Shown: positions 1 to 9,312 of the stretch, in pieces
How positions within the stretch are numbered: position 1 is the stretch's first letter
How the letters are laid out: each line of letters begins with the position of its first letter
Source: Deltaproteobacteria bacterium
Lineage (GTDB): Bacteria; Desulfobacterota; Desulfarculia; Adiutricales; Adiutricaceae
Assembly: GCA_031276635.1 (NCBI GenBank)
Contig: JAISMU010000186.1
Span: 1 to 60,989 of the forward strand
DNA: 60,989 nucleotides
Reading direction: 5' to 3'
The notes under the pieces: model-generated
What the model was told of the DNA's origin: nothing
Seen by the model: the letters and a program-made list of their open reading frames with translations, nothing else
Databases searched by the model: none
Position numbers and translations under genes: made by a program

Positions 1-452
1 GCGTCAAAATCAGATAAATAAATTACTTGAGGCTTAAATTCACCACAACCAAAATCATACACATTATTATCATCGGATTTAATTGTTGAAGAAAAAAATA
101 TCACACAGTTAATTTTACGTTTTGTTTTTTTATGCAAGCTACAAACTCTATATAATATATCAATAAATGCTTGAGTATCTTTAACTGACTGAAATTCAAT
201 ACATAAAAAGTCTTCGTTAGCAAGCTCATATAAAAGATCTGGCTCTGTTTGCGCTATTTCAATAATATTAGTTTGAGGATTTCTAGAATCAATAATATCA
301 GCATCTAATTTAATATTAAATACTGATTTAATACATTCCTTATTAGCAATGAACGATTCTTTTTGAATCCTATCTAATAACTTTTTTCCTGTAAGGATTT
401 GTTTAATGTCAATAGAAATTTTATTTACCTTTTTACCTGAAATATAAATAAG
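1..452 (-). CDS. Partial Rpn/PD-(D/E)XK-type protein, cut by window edge
   Basis: An AT-rich minus-strand frame stays open for 150 codons from a stop at 453-455 to the left window edge. The translation holds EPDLLYEL followed by DFLCIEFQS, which resembles the acidic residue plus E-x-Q nuclease core of Rpn/PDDEXK transposase-like proteins. It continues with a helix (FIDILYRVCSLHKK) and a hydrophobic strand. No ATG, GTG or TTG precedes this region. Only an ATT after an AAAAAGG-like stretch could serve as a start, so the gene either uses a rare start or has lost its 5' end. Family assignment comes from motif resemblance. The C-terminus lies outside the window. Confidence 0.5.
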
Positions 453-470
453 TTAAAGCTAATCTTTGAG

Positions 471-640
471 AAAACAACTACTAACGCAAAAGTCAAGAGA
501 GCCTAAACACCCCTGAACATTTTTTAATATAAACATTTTTTTCTTCATTGTCAATAGCGCTTGGTCCAAAAGTCCAGAACAAATTAAATAATATCTGGGC
601 CGCCTTTTGTCGCCCCAGTCCCCTGTTCTGCCTGGTCGAA
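471..640. repeat. Divergent repeat pair, copy A
   Basis: This stretch aligns by eye with 1097-1250 in the same orientation. Shared blocks in order are a CTAACGCAAAAGTCAAG-like segment, TTGTCAATA followed by GGTCCAAAAGTCCA-like sequence, and GTCGCCCCAGTCCC-like sequence. Order and spacing are kept although many bases differ, so it is an old duplication. It lies just upstream of the partial Rpn-like gene, and the other copy lies just upstream of an Rpn-like C-terminal remnant. Confidence 0.45.
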
Positions 641-867
641 TCGTGGGGCAAACCTGTCAATTTTAAAACTTAGCCAAAATCTTTTTACTCCTTTTAAACT
701 AATCTAACAAATCAAGTAAATAAAACAGCCAATAATTAAATAATATTGCGAAACAATGATTATTATAAAATTCCATTTTTTAATTTTAATCGCTATATTT
801 ATACTTAATTATAAATTATTTATATTTTATATTATTAAAAATGACTAAATTAAAAAATAAAATATTA

Positions 868-1053
868 TTAACTACAATTTTTAGAAGTCAATAAAAATCT
901 TTTAGTCAAATCATCAATAATAATATGATCTTTCTCCGCGAGAGCCCGATCCTTGTCCCCGAGAGCCTGCTCCTTGATATTCGCAACAAAGCCAACATAA
1001 TCATCCTCGAAGATCTCTCAAATTATTGTCGCAACTCTAACGTTTGTTTCATC
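868..1053 (-). pseudogene. Decayed C-terminal remnant of an Rpn-like gene
   Basis: The minus strand carries 61 sense codons ending in TAA at 868-870, with one internal TGA. The readable part, EIFEDDYVGFVANIKEQALG, is followed by a charged helix DKDRALAEKD. It resembles the charged helical tails of Rpn/PDDEXK transposase-like proteins. The codons are much GC-richer than the surroundings, as expected for an old coding fragment. The plus-strand 60-codon ORF over the same bases (925-1107) is its shadow. No start codon is present. Confidence 0.4.
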
Positions 1054-1096
1054 CTACTTAACATTAAATATAAATATGTTGAAGTTAATATTTTAG

Positions 1097-1250
1097 ACAA
1101 CAACTAAAACGCACAAGTCAAGTAAGCTAACATCCCAGCTTTTTTTTACATAAATCACCATTTTCCTCTTGTCAATAATACTAAGGCTCAAAATCCAAAT
1201 TAATAATTTACAGGCCTCCCTTGGTCGTCAAGTCCCTTGGTCTGGCCAAT
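1097..1250. repeat. Divergent repeat pair, copy B
   Basis: Second copy of the block at 471-640, same orientation, with blocks in the same order (ACGCACAAGTCAAG, TTGTCAATA, GGTCGTCAAGTCCC-like). Beyond this, 1251-1700 is AT-rich and shows no gene that can be supported. Confidence 0.45.
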
Positions 1251-1714
1251 TTAATCATTTGATCAATCTAATCTTTGGTCAAGCCAATCTATTTTGAAGC
1301 CTTTCTATATTTTTTTTCAGGCTCTTAAATTAACATACAGAAATCATTGTATTTTTCATTGTAAACAGAATCTAGATCGCTTCTAGCTTATCTTTAAAAT
1401 TAGTCTAAATTTATATATAATATAATATTTATCATCTTACACTAAATTATTATTAATAATTTAATTAAATTTTAGTAGTCACTATAACAAAATTTATCAT
1501 CCTTAGAGTAGACTTTTAAAACAAATATCTTGGCTAACATACTTTAATTGAAAAAAATTTTTTCTTCTTATTTTCGATCAGTCCCGCTGGCTTTTGTAAA
1601 TTCTTGACCTATTGGCCCGCGCGAGGTTAAACCATCTTGGAAAAACGCCCAAACTGGCTTAAAATCATGACAGGGTCAGAAGTTAGCCCCGCTATTCGCG
1701 CCCAAGGAGCCGCC

Positions 1715-2131
1715 ATGAAAAGCCATCGCCAGGAACTTTGGTTTCAAACTAAAACCCGTCGGGCCTATGTCAACATCACCGGTCAGGTGGCCAAGGCGGT
1801 CGCTGACTCCGGCGTCCGAGAGGGCCTGGTTTTGTGCAACGCCATGCACATCACGGCCTCGGTCTTCATTAACGATAATGAGTCCGGCCTGCACGCCGAC
1901 TTTGAAAAATGGCTGGAGGGCCTGGCCCCGGAAAAGCCCTATGAGCAATACGCCCACAACGGCTACGAGAACAACGCTGACGCCCACCTCAAGCGCCAGG
2001 TCATGGGGCGGGAAGTGGTGGTGGCCATTACCAATGGCCTGCTGGACCTGGGGCCCTGGGAGCAGATTTTTTACGGGGAGTTTGATGGTCAGCGGCGCAA
2101 AAGGGTTTTAATCAAAATTATTGGCGAATAG
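1715..2131 (+). CDS. yjbQ: YjbQ/UPF0047 family protein
   Basis: 138-residue protein of the UPF0047/YjbQ family, whose E. coli member has weak thiamine-phosphate synthase activity. Its main role is not settled. Family landmarks are visible: [11 protein letters not shown] with the conserved His, then [12 protein letters not shown], then LGPWEQIF and [11 protein letters not shown]. The ATG at 1715 is chosen because AAGGAG lies 5 nt upstream and the resulting length equals the family norm. A TTG at 1637 in the same frame would add 26 unrelated residues. It stands alone, 126 nt before the TPR gene. Confidence 0.88.
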   Translation: MKSHRQELWFQTKTRRAYVNITGQVAKAVADSGVREGLVLCNAMHITASVFINDNESGLHADFEKWLEGLAPEKPYEQYAHNGYENNADAHLKRQVMGREVVVAITNGLLDLGPWEQIFYGEFDGQRRKRVLIKIIGE

Positions 2132-2257
2132 CCTTAATTTCGATTACAAGCCCCCTCTCCTCGCAAATTTGGCCTAATTATTGCTAAAATATCCAGAGTC
2201 CGGCCAGTCAAACTCTGACTTTGGCCCGGGCTACCTGAGCGCCAACCAGAGGCTCCT

Positions 2258-4318
2258 ATGAGCGAAGAGAATAAATCGCCCCAGAACCCGGCCCCAAATG
2301 ACCAAGGGGCCACCGGCCAGCCACCACCTCAGCCGCAACCTCAGCCTCAACCGGACCTCGGCCCGACAGCTCAAGCTCAGGCCGCCCCCGGCGGTAGCCC
2401 AGAGCTTTTTAACCCTTACGGTCAACCCACCTCGCCGCCGGAAGCTCCCCCCCTCGGCCAGAGCCCCCCAGCCGCCCTAGCCCCGGAAGCTCCACCGCTG
2501 CCGCCGCTGGACAATTTTACCGCGCCCGAGGACATTCCCACTTTAGCCGCGACCTCCCGGCTGAAAACCTTCTCCTCCCGTCGCGAGGAAAAAACCGCTG
2601 AGAGCGCCGCGCCCCAGCCCGAGGAAGCCCCAAGCTCCGAGGCCCCCGGCACGGAGGCGACCGAGGCCAACCCGGAAAGCCCGCCTCAGGCGACGGCGGG
2701 CAGTAACCTTGGGCCAACAATTCACAGCGAGACCAACTCGGTGGCCAACCTGGATCTCTCGGCCCCTGGCCCTGCGCCGACCGCCAAGGCCGGCAATCTG
2801 GCCATTCGGAGCCTCTCAAACGCCTGTCAGGCCATTGTCAAGCTGTGGAAACGCGTGCCCCCCATAGACGACCTCTTTGATATGCTGCTGACGGCTCTGG
2901 GTTTTCAGAGAAACCCCACCTCCATGCTGCGGCGGGCCCAATCCTTGGCCGCCAAGGGCCGCCACGCTGACGCTATCAAATGGTTCCGGGAAATTCTGAC
3001 CCTACGCCCGCTGACCATCGCCGCCTATGACGGCCTGGGCCGGGTCTACTTCCGCATGGGCCTGACTGAGGAGGCCAATCGCGAGTTCACCATCGCCGAC
3101 TGTCTGGAGCGCCTGGTTAATAACCGCGACGATCTGGACGCGGCCTGCGCCTTGTCCACCGCCCTGCTGGAAAAGAAGCAGGCCAAGATGGCGGTCTCCT
3201 TGCTGGAGCCGGTCCTCATCGCCCATTTTTACACCCCCAATAACGCCACTCTCTTAAAAAAGATGGGCCTGGTCTACGCGGAGCTGCGTTCCACCAAAAA
3301 GCTTTATCAGGTCTATGAGGCGGGCCTGGCCCAATACCCCAATGACCACGAGTTCCACATCCTCAAAGGCAACCTGGAGGTCAAGCTGGGCCGGGTGGCT
3401 GAGGGGGAAAAACTAATCCGCTACGGCCGCCTGATGGGGCGTTTGAAGGAAGACCCCGAGGACGTTAACGCCAACATGTCCATGGGTGAGCTCTGCGTCA
3501 AGGAAAACCGCCTGCCAGAGGGGCTGAGCTTTTTAAGGGAGGCGGCCCGCCTCTCCCCAGGCAACAGCGGCATCAGGTGGCGGCTGTTCAACCTCTATCA
3601 GAAGCAAGGCAACTATCCCGACGCGTTGCATTACTTTCTGGAAGTCCTGGATATTGAGCCGGACAACGAGGAGCTCAAGTACAAGCTGGCCGACTTTTAC
3701 CGGAAGAACCAGCGCCTTGAGGAAGCCCGGGTCATTTTTCAGGAGATGGCCGACAAACATCCCAGGGAACCCAAGCCCCGATATCTTCTTTCAGGCTTGC
3801 TCAGCGACATGGGCCGATTTGAGGAGGCTCAGAGCGTCAAAAACCTGGCGGACATGCTGGCCATCGGCAAAAAACTCGACCCTGATCACCGGGAAATTGT
3901 CACTTTCATGAAGTACCTCTTCAGCGTCGGGCAAAACAAGGAGGCGGTCGAATGGCTGGACCGGGGGCTGGCGAGATGGCCTTACCATGGGGAACTGATC
4001 ATCACCAAAGTTAAGCTCCTGTACAACGAGTACCGCTACAAAGACGCGGTAACGCTTTTAAAGCGGCTAATTTCCGTGAAAAATGACCTGGCCGAGCCCC
4101 ATATGTGGATTGCCATGTGCTATCAACGCCTGGGCAATCACATGGCCGCCCTGGCCGAGGCTCAGCTGGCCACCCGTCTAGCCCCCAAGAGCTTCACCTC
4201 CCACAAGATTCTGGGCGACATCCTCAAGGAGCAAAAAAAGGTCTCCCAGGCCAACGCGGCCTATGAGGTGGCGAACATGATTCAGATGAGCCTGAAAAAC
4301 GAAAAAAAATCCAAGTGA
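2258..4318 (+). CDS. TPR protein with proline-rich N-terminus
   Basis: 686 residues. The first ~185 are a low-complexity segment rich in Pro, Ala, Gln and Glu, including alternating PQPQPQ, and are probably disordered. From ~225 to the end there are at least ten tetratricopeptide-type helix pairs, for example ADAIKWFREILTLRP, EEANREFTIADCLE, PDALHYFLEVLDIEPDN and AALAEAQLATRLAP. No signal peptide or membrane segment is visible. TPR arrays are protein-binding scaffolds and the partner cannot be told from sequence. GAGG precedes the ATG. An intrinsic terminator follows at 4362. Confidence 0.8.
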   Translation: MSEENKSPQNPAPNDQGATGQPPPQPQPQPQPDLGPTAQAQAAPGGSPELFNPYGQPTSPPEAPPLGQSPPAALAPEAPPLPPLDNFTAPEDIPTLAATSRLKTFSSRREEKTAESAAPQPEEAPSSEAPGTEATEANPESPPQATAGSNLGPTIHSETNSVANLDLSAPGPAPTAKAGNLAIRSLSNACQAIVKLWKRVPPIDDLFDMLLTALGFQRNPTSMLRRAQSLAAKGRHADAIKWFREILTLRPLTIAAYDGLGRVYFRMGLTEEANREFTIADCLERLVNNRDDLDAACALSTALLEKKQAKMAVSLLEPVLIAHFYTPNNATLLKKMGLVYAELRSTKKLYQVYEAGLAQYPNDHEFHILKGNLEVKLGRVAEGEKLIRYGRLMGRLKEDPEDVNANMSMGELCVKENRLPEGLSFLREAARLSPGNSGIRWRLFNLYQKQGNYPDALHYFLEVLDIEPDNEELKYKLADFYRKNQRLEEARVIFQEMADKHPREPKPRYLLSGLLSDMGRFEEAQSVKNLADMLAIGKKLDPDHREIVTFMKYLFSVGQNKEAVEWLDRGLARWPYHGELIITKVKLLYNEYRYKDAVTLLKRLISVKNDLAEPHMWIAMCYQRLGNHMAALAEAQLATRLAPKSFTSHKILGDILKEQKKVSQANAAYEVANMIQMSLKNEKKSK

Positions 4319-4361
4319 GCGATTGCGGCCTGACAGGCCAGGCCTTTTCCCCAAAACCACC

Positions 4362-4392
4362 AAGCCCCAGACCTTCCTGGGGCTTTTCTTTT
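4362..4392 (+). terminator. Intrinsic terminator after TPR gene
   Basis: A 9-bp perfect stem (AAGCCCCAG / CTGGGGCTT) with a 6-nt loop is followed by TTCTTTT, 44 nt after the TPR stop codon. Confidence 0.85.
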
Positions 4393-5219
4393 CCGCCAAA
4401 CGCCTGAGCCCGGCGCCCGAGGAGTCGGCAGCCGGGCCTTGGGCTGTAATCGTTCTCGGGGGGGCAATAAAATGTGTTAGAGGCCTTAATCCAAGACTTC
4501 CCGTGTTTGGCCTTACACCCATGATGCCCCTATCGGTCAAAAAAGCTTTTTTCTTTTAATATTACCAGGTAATAGGCCATTTTGGCCTATTGTCGGTATA
4601 TTTTTGACAGGTCGAAAGGGAGAACTTTCTGGTAGGATGTCTGGCCAATGGATTAAGCCGTAGCTAACGCCATAATATCTGAATTATTGTCTAAAAGGGA
4701 ATGTCTGCGGGGGAACGTAGTCCTTGGCTTAGTGAGTGGCGCAAGGACTGAAGAATGAGAATGAATTTATCAACACTAATTTCATTTCATCATTAATATT
4801 ATTAATTATAAATATTTTATTATTTTTAATAATTTATTTTAAATAAAAATTTAATTTATTATAATTTTAAATTATAGTTTGAATATATAGAGACAATTAA
4901 TAAATTCTATTTTCCGTGATTCCAGGAATTATAACAAGTACTTTCTTATTTTAGAAATTAAATAGTAGTTTATTGACATTTAATATAATCTATAAGAGTA
5001 AAATTTATTTTAGTTATTGACGGAAATAAGTTAGCGCTTCGTGACCGCTTACCTTAGGCTCAACCAAAAAACATATTAATTTTTGGAAAGTTTAGTTTTT
5101 TTTTCTGAAAATAAAAAATTTTTTTTCCCTCTTTTCTTTTAAAAATGATATATTAAAAAAATATTTATTTACCTTGAGCCTCGGCCAAGCCAAAAGCCTC
5201 GGCCAGAAAAAAATGAGAC
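4393..5219. other. Gene-free AT-rich island with two hairpins
   Basis: No credible CDS. The first part (to ~4755) is mixed in composition and holds two perfect hairpins: AATAGGCCA/TGGCCTATT with a 3-nt loop at 4571-4591, and AGTCCTTG/CAAGGACT with a 15-nt loop at 4719-4749. The rest (to ~5160) is almost entirely A and T. It precedes the hen1-pnkp operon, whose promoter must lie here. No -35/-10 pair with good spacing stood out: TTGACA at 4973 has only a distant TAAAAT. Confidence 0.5.
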
Positions 5220-6599
5220 ATGCTACTAACTATTACCTATAACGGGCCCAACGCCCTGGATCTGGGTTACCTGCTTTTCAAAAATCCTTATCGGCCCAGG
5301 TCCTTTGAGCTCACCAAAGGCCGGGCCCACGTGTTTTTTCAGGAAATTTCCCCAGAGCGCTCGACTGTGGCCCTTTTACTGGACCTGGACCCTCTGGATT
5401 TGGCCAAAGGTCGGGAAAACTCGGGCCAGGGCTGGCTTTTTGACTATGTCAATGACCGGCCCTATGTCTGCTCCTCTTTTTTAAGCGTGGCCCTCGCCAA
5501 GGTCTTTGGCACAGCCATGTCTGGGCGGGGGGACGAGCGCCAGGAACTGGCTGACGCAAAACTGGATTTGTCAGCCACCGTGACCGCCCTGCCCCGCCGC
5601 GGGGACAAGGATCTGCCCAAGCGTCTTTTTGAGCCCCTGGGTTATCAAACTCAAACCCTGACCTATCCTCTGGATGAGAATTTTCCCGCTTGGGGCGAGA
5701 GCCAACTGGTGACTCTGACCATCACCGGCCAGGCCCGTTTGCGGGATCTCTTGCGTCAGTTGTACGTTCTCATTCCGGTTTTTGACCACCAGAAACATTA
5801 CTTCATCGGCGAGGCCGAGGTGGCCAAACTCACCCGGGCCGGGGAAGGCTGGCTGGCTGGACACCCCGAGCGGGATCTCATCGCCAGGCGCTACTTGAGC
5901 CATCGCCCTCAGCTGGTCAACCTGGCGGTGGCCAGTTTAAGCCCGCCGGAGACCAGCGAAGAGCCCGAGCCTCCAATCGAGGAACCCGAAAAGGCCTTGT
6001 CCTTGGCCGCCCAGAGAACCCAGGCGGTCCTGGCTGAGCTCAAAACCCTGGGGGCCAGAAGCGCCCTGGACCTGGGCTGCGGTCAGGGCCATCTGCTGGC
6101 TCTGCTTTTAAAAGACCGCCAGTTTGAGCGCTTGGTCGGAATGGACGCTTCCCCGACCGCCTTAAGCCAGGCCCAGGAAAGGCTCGGTCTCCATCGAGCC
6201 AGCGAGAGCCTGGCGCGGCGGGTTCAACTATTTCAGGGGGCCCTGACGTACCGCGACGCCAGACTGGCCGGGTTTGACGCGGCCGTGGCTCTGGAGGTCA
6301 TAGAGCATCTGGACCCGGCTCGGCTCCCGGCCTTTGAGCGGGTTTGCCTCCAATGGGCTCGCCCCAAAGCCCTGGTCATCACCACCCCCAACCGGGAATA
6401 CAACGTTAATTATCCCAGGCTCATCGGGGATTTCCGCCACTCTGACCACCGTTTTGAGTGGACTCGGACAGAGTTCCAGGCCTGGGCTCAAAACGCCGGA
6501 GCCAAATTCGGCTATCAAGTCAGGTTCGCGGATATCGGCCCCCCGGATCCCGAGCTGGGAGCCCCGACCCAGATGGGGGTTCTGACCCGTGATAATTGA
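5220..6599 (+). CDS. hen1: Hen1, 3'-terminal RNA ribose 2'-O-methyltransferase
   Basis: 459 residues. The bacterial Hen1 of the Pnkp/Hen1 RNA-repair system methylates the 2'-OH of the 3' nucleotide at a cleaved RNA before ligation. The N-terminal half (~1-245) matches the Hen1 domain that binds and activates the Pnkp ligase. A Pro/Glu-rich linker follows (~250-270). The C-terminal methyltransferase shows the SAM motif LDLGCGQGH, the metal-site residues in EVIEH (E359, E362, H363) and the histidine of RHSDHRFEW (H407 or H410), plus TTPNREYN. These correspond to the Glu/Glu/His/His metal quartet known for Hen1. The last 11 nt overlap the start of pnkp, so the two are co-translated. Confidence 0.95.
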   Translation: MLLTITYNGPNALDLGYLLFKNPYRPRSFELTKGRAHVFFQEISPERSTVALLLDLDPLDLAKGRENSGQGWLFDYVNDRPYVCSSFLSVALAKVFGTAMSGRGDERQELADAKLDLSATVTALPRRGDKDLPKRLFEPLGYQTQTLTYPLDENFPAWGESQLVTLTITGQARLRDLLRQLYVLIPVFDHQKHYFIGEAEVAKLTRAGEGWLAGHPERDLIARRYLSHRPQLVNLAVASLSPPETSEEPEPPIEEPEKALSLAAQRTQAVLAELKTLGARSALDLGCGQGHLLALLLKDRQFERLVGMDASPTALSQAQERLGLHRASESLARRVQLFQGALTYRDARLAGFDAAVALEVIEHLDPARLPAFERVCLQWARPKALVITTPNREYNVNYPRLIGDFRHSDHRFEWTRTEFQAWAQNAGAKFGYQVRFADIGPPDPELGAPTQMGVLTRDN

Positions 6600-9180
6600 G
6601 ATCCCTGAATTGGCCGTGGTAACTCTCATCGGCCCCTCGGCCAGTGGCAAGTCCACTTTCGCCCGAAAGTTTTTCAAAACCACGGAAATCTTGTCCTCTG
6701 ACTATTTCCGCGCCTTGGTCGCGGATGACGAGCGCGATCAGAGCGCGACCGAGGCGGCTTTCAACTCGCTTTATTACGTGGCCGACCAACGCCTGGCCCG
6801 CGGATTTCTGACCGTCATTGACGCGACTAACGTCAAACGGACGGCCCGGGCCAGAGTCCTGAGCCTGGCCAAGGAACGCGACTGTCTGACGGTGGCTATT
6901 GTCCTCAACCTCCCCAAACAGCTCTGCCTGGAGCGGGACGCGGCCCGGCCCGCCCCCCTGGGGCCCAAAGTCATCAACCGCCAGGTCGATGACTTGCGAC
7001 AATCTCTCAAACATTTGCGCCAAGAGGGGTTTACCCGCGTTTATGTCTTGAGCGACCAGGCTGAGGCCGACAGCGTGGAAATCCACCGGGTCCCCCTCTG
7101 GGTCAACAAGCGAGCCGAGACCGGGCCTTTTGACATTATTGGCGATGTCCACGGTTGTTATGACGAGTTGGTGGAGTTACTGGAAAAGCTCGGCTACCAA
7201 GTTGACCAGGCCAACAATCGGGTCACCGCCCCCCCCGGGCGGCGGGTCATCTTCCTGGGCGACCTTAGCGATCGCGGCCCGAAAAGCCTGGCCTCTTTGC
7301 GTCTGGCCATGGGCCTAGTCAAAGAGGGGTCCGCCCTCTGTGTCTGTGGCAACCACGACCAGAAGCTGCAAAAAGTTCTGCGCGGCTCCGGCTCTCTGGC
7401 CCAATGGCCCTTGAAAGATTCACCAGGGGCCAAAGCCGCGGAAACTTCCGGGCTGGCCAAAACCCTGGCCGAGCTGCGCGAGGCCAGCCCCAAGCTCCTT
7501 AAAGAGATCCAGACTTTCCTGGGCGATTTGCGGAGCCATTATGTCCTGGACGGCGGGCGCCTGGTCGTGGCCCACGCCGGCCTGCCAGAAAAATATCAGG
7601 GCCGCGGCTCGGGCCGAGTTCGAGCCTTTTGCCTTTATGGCGAGACAACCGGGGAAAGAGACGAGTTCGGCCTGCCGGTTCGCCTGCCTTGGGCCGAGGA
7701 CTATCGCGGCCAGGCCCTGGTGGTCTATGGGCACACCCCCACCCCAGAGCCCCTGACCCTCAACAATACCATCTGCCTGGACACCGGCTGCGCTTTTGGG
7801 GGAGCTTTGAGCGCCTATCGTTATCCCGAGGGAGAGATAGCTCAAGTCAAAGCCAAGCGAGTCTATCAAGAGCCCCTCCGACCCTGGCCCGAGCCCCCAG
7901 AGCCGGCGGACGACATTTTAAGCGTGGAGGACTTTTTGGGGGCCAAATCCCTGGACACCCGACTGCGGGGCTTCATCAAAATCAAGGCCGAAAACGCGGC
8001 CGCGGCCCTGGAGGCCATGAGTCGCTTCGCGGCCGATCCTCACTGGCTTATTTACCTGCCCCCCACCATGTCGCCTGGCGAGACCAGCCCCCGGCCTGAC
8101 TACCTGGAGCGCCCGGAAGAGGCTCTGGATTATTACCAATCTCGCGGAATCGCCACGGTCATCTGCGAGGAAAAGCACATGGGCTCGCGGGCGGTGATCA
8201 TTGTTGGCCGCGACGCGAGGACGGCTCAAAAACGATTTCAGGCCCCAGGCAAGAGTCAGGGAATAATTTACACCCGGACCGGGCGCCATTTCTTTGACGA
8301 CCCCGCGACCGAGGCGGCCCTGCTGGAACGCCTGGCCCAAGCCCTCAGCCAGTCGGGGTTCTGGGAGAAATTCGCCACCGACTGGGTCTGTCTGGACACC
8401 GAAATCCTGCCCTGGTCAGCCAAGGCTCTCAAACTTTTACGCGACCAGTACGCCTCGGTGGGCCGGGCCGGTCGCGAGGGGCTGACCCTGACTCTGGCCG
8501 CTCTGGATAAGGCCACCCAGGCTTTGAATGGGGCCGATAACTCTGAGGCGCGGGCGACCCTCGCGGAGCTCCAGGCTAAGCAAACGGCCCGCCTAACGGC
8601 TTTGGAACTGTACGTCGCGGCCTATCGACGCTACTGCTGGGACGTGGTCTCCCTGGATGACTACCGGATCGCCCCGTTCCATCTGCTGGCCACCGAGGGA
8701 CGGGTCTGGGTGGATCAGAAACACTCCTGGCATCTGGAAACCCTGGCGGCGAGCCTGACTAACCAGGACCCTCTGTTTCTGGCCACTAAACATTTGATTG
8801 TTGAGCTGGACAGCGAGCGGAGCGTGACCCGGGCCATCGACTGGTGGGAAGAGCTGACCGCCGCCGGGGGCGAGGGCCTGGTGGTCAAACCCTTGAGCTT
8901 CTTCGCCCAAAAAGACGGCAAACTCTTGCAACCCGCCATCAAATGTCGAGGCCGGGAGTATTTGCGGATTATCTATGGCCCGGAATACGCCCTGGGCGAC
9001 AATCTGGCGAGGTTGAAAAATCGGAACCTCAACCGCAAACGCGGTCTGGCCTTAAATGAGTTCGCCCTGGGGGTGGAGGCCTTGGAGAGATTTGTCCGCC
9101 GCGAGCCCTTAAGGCGCGTTCATGAGGCTGTTTGGGGCGTTCTGGCCCTGGGCTCCGAGCCAACGGATCCACGGCTGTGA
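6589..9180 (+). CDS. pnkp: Pnkp polynucleotide kinase-phosphatase-ligase
   Basis: 863 residues, the usual Pnkp length. Three catalytic modules are visible in order. The first is a 5'-kinase with P-loop GPSASGKST (K21, S22). The second is a calcineurin-type 2',3'-phosphatase with GDVHGC (~185), GDLSDRGP, CGNHDQKL, VVAHAGL and VYGHTP. The third is a C-terminal ligase with the nucleotidyl-lysine motif EEKHMGSR (K529). In the family, kinase and phosphatase heal broken RNA ends, and the ligase seals them after Hen1 modifies the 3' end. The start is GTG at 6589, inside the end of hen1. Composition matches its neighbours. The standard GDLVDRGP metal motif reads GDLSDRGP, a mild change. Confidence 0.95.
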   Translation: MIIEIPELAVVTLIGPSASGKSTFARKFFKTTEILSSDYFRALVADDERDQSATEAAFNSLYYVADQRLARGFLTVIDATNVKRTARARVLSLAKERDCLTVAIVLNLPKQLCLERDAARPAPLGPKVINRQVDDLRQSLKHLRQEGFTRVYVLSDQAEADSVEIHRVPLWVNKRAETGPFDIIGDVHGCYDELVELLEKLGYQVDQANNRVTAPPGRRVIFLGDLSDRGPKSLASLRLAMGLVKEGSALCVCGNHDQKLQKVLRGSGSLAQWPLKDSPGAKAAETSGLAKTLAELREASPKLLKEIQTFLGDLRSHYVLDGGRLVVAHAGLPEKYQGRGSGRVRAFCLYGETTGERDEFGLPVRLPWAEDYRGQALVVYGHTPTPEPLTLNNTICLDTGCAFGGALSAYRYPEGEIAQVKAKRVYQEPLRPWPEPPEPADDILSVEDFLGAKSLDTRLRGFIKIKAENAAAALEAMSRFAADPHWLIYLPPTMSPGETSPRPDYLERPEEALDYYQSRGIATVICEEKHMGSRAVIIVGRDARTAQKRFQAPGKSQGIIYTRTGRHFFDDPATEAALLERLAQALSQSGFWEKFATDWVCLDTEILPWSAKALKLLRDQYASVGRAGREGLTLTLAALDKATQALNGADNSEARATLAELQAKQTARLTALELYVAAYRRYCWDVVSLDDYRIAPFHLLATEGRVWVDQKHSWHLETLAASLTNQDPLFLATKHLIVELDSERSVTRAIDWWEELTAAGGEGLVVKPLSFFAQKDGKLLQPAIKCRGREYLRIIYGPEYALGDNLARLKNRNLNRKRGLALNEFALGVEALERFVRREPLRRVHEAVWGVLALGSEPTDPRL

Positions 9181-9312
9181 GCCAACCGGATTTTGCCTTG
9201 AGCGAAAAGGCCCGAGGTCAGTCAACCGCGGCTCTCAAAAAACGCCGAAAATAATCAAGCCTATAATGGGTTTCGCCCTGGAGTTTTCTGGAAAATTAAG
9301 CGACGCGATGGC

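Noticed and set aside
2422-2670. Minus-strand ORFs opposite the Pro/Ala-rich part of the TPR gene
   Set aside because: Shadow frames produced by GC-rich repetitive codons; the plus-strand frame has a ribosome site, TPR motifs and a terminator.
4670-4755. C-terminal remnant of a TnpB-type protein
   Set aside because: A frame reads CLRGNVVLGLVSGARTEE, loosely like TnpB ends, but the match is too short and there is no upstream zinc-finger or RuvC part.
4973-5004. Promoter for hen1-pnkp (TTGACA with TAAAAT)
   Set aside because: Spacing of 20 nt is too long and the region is so AT-rich that such words occur by chance.
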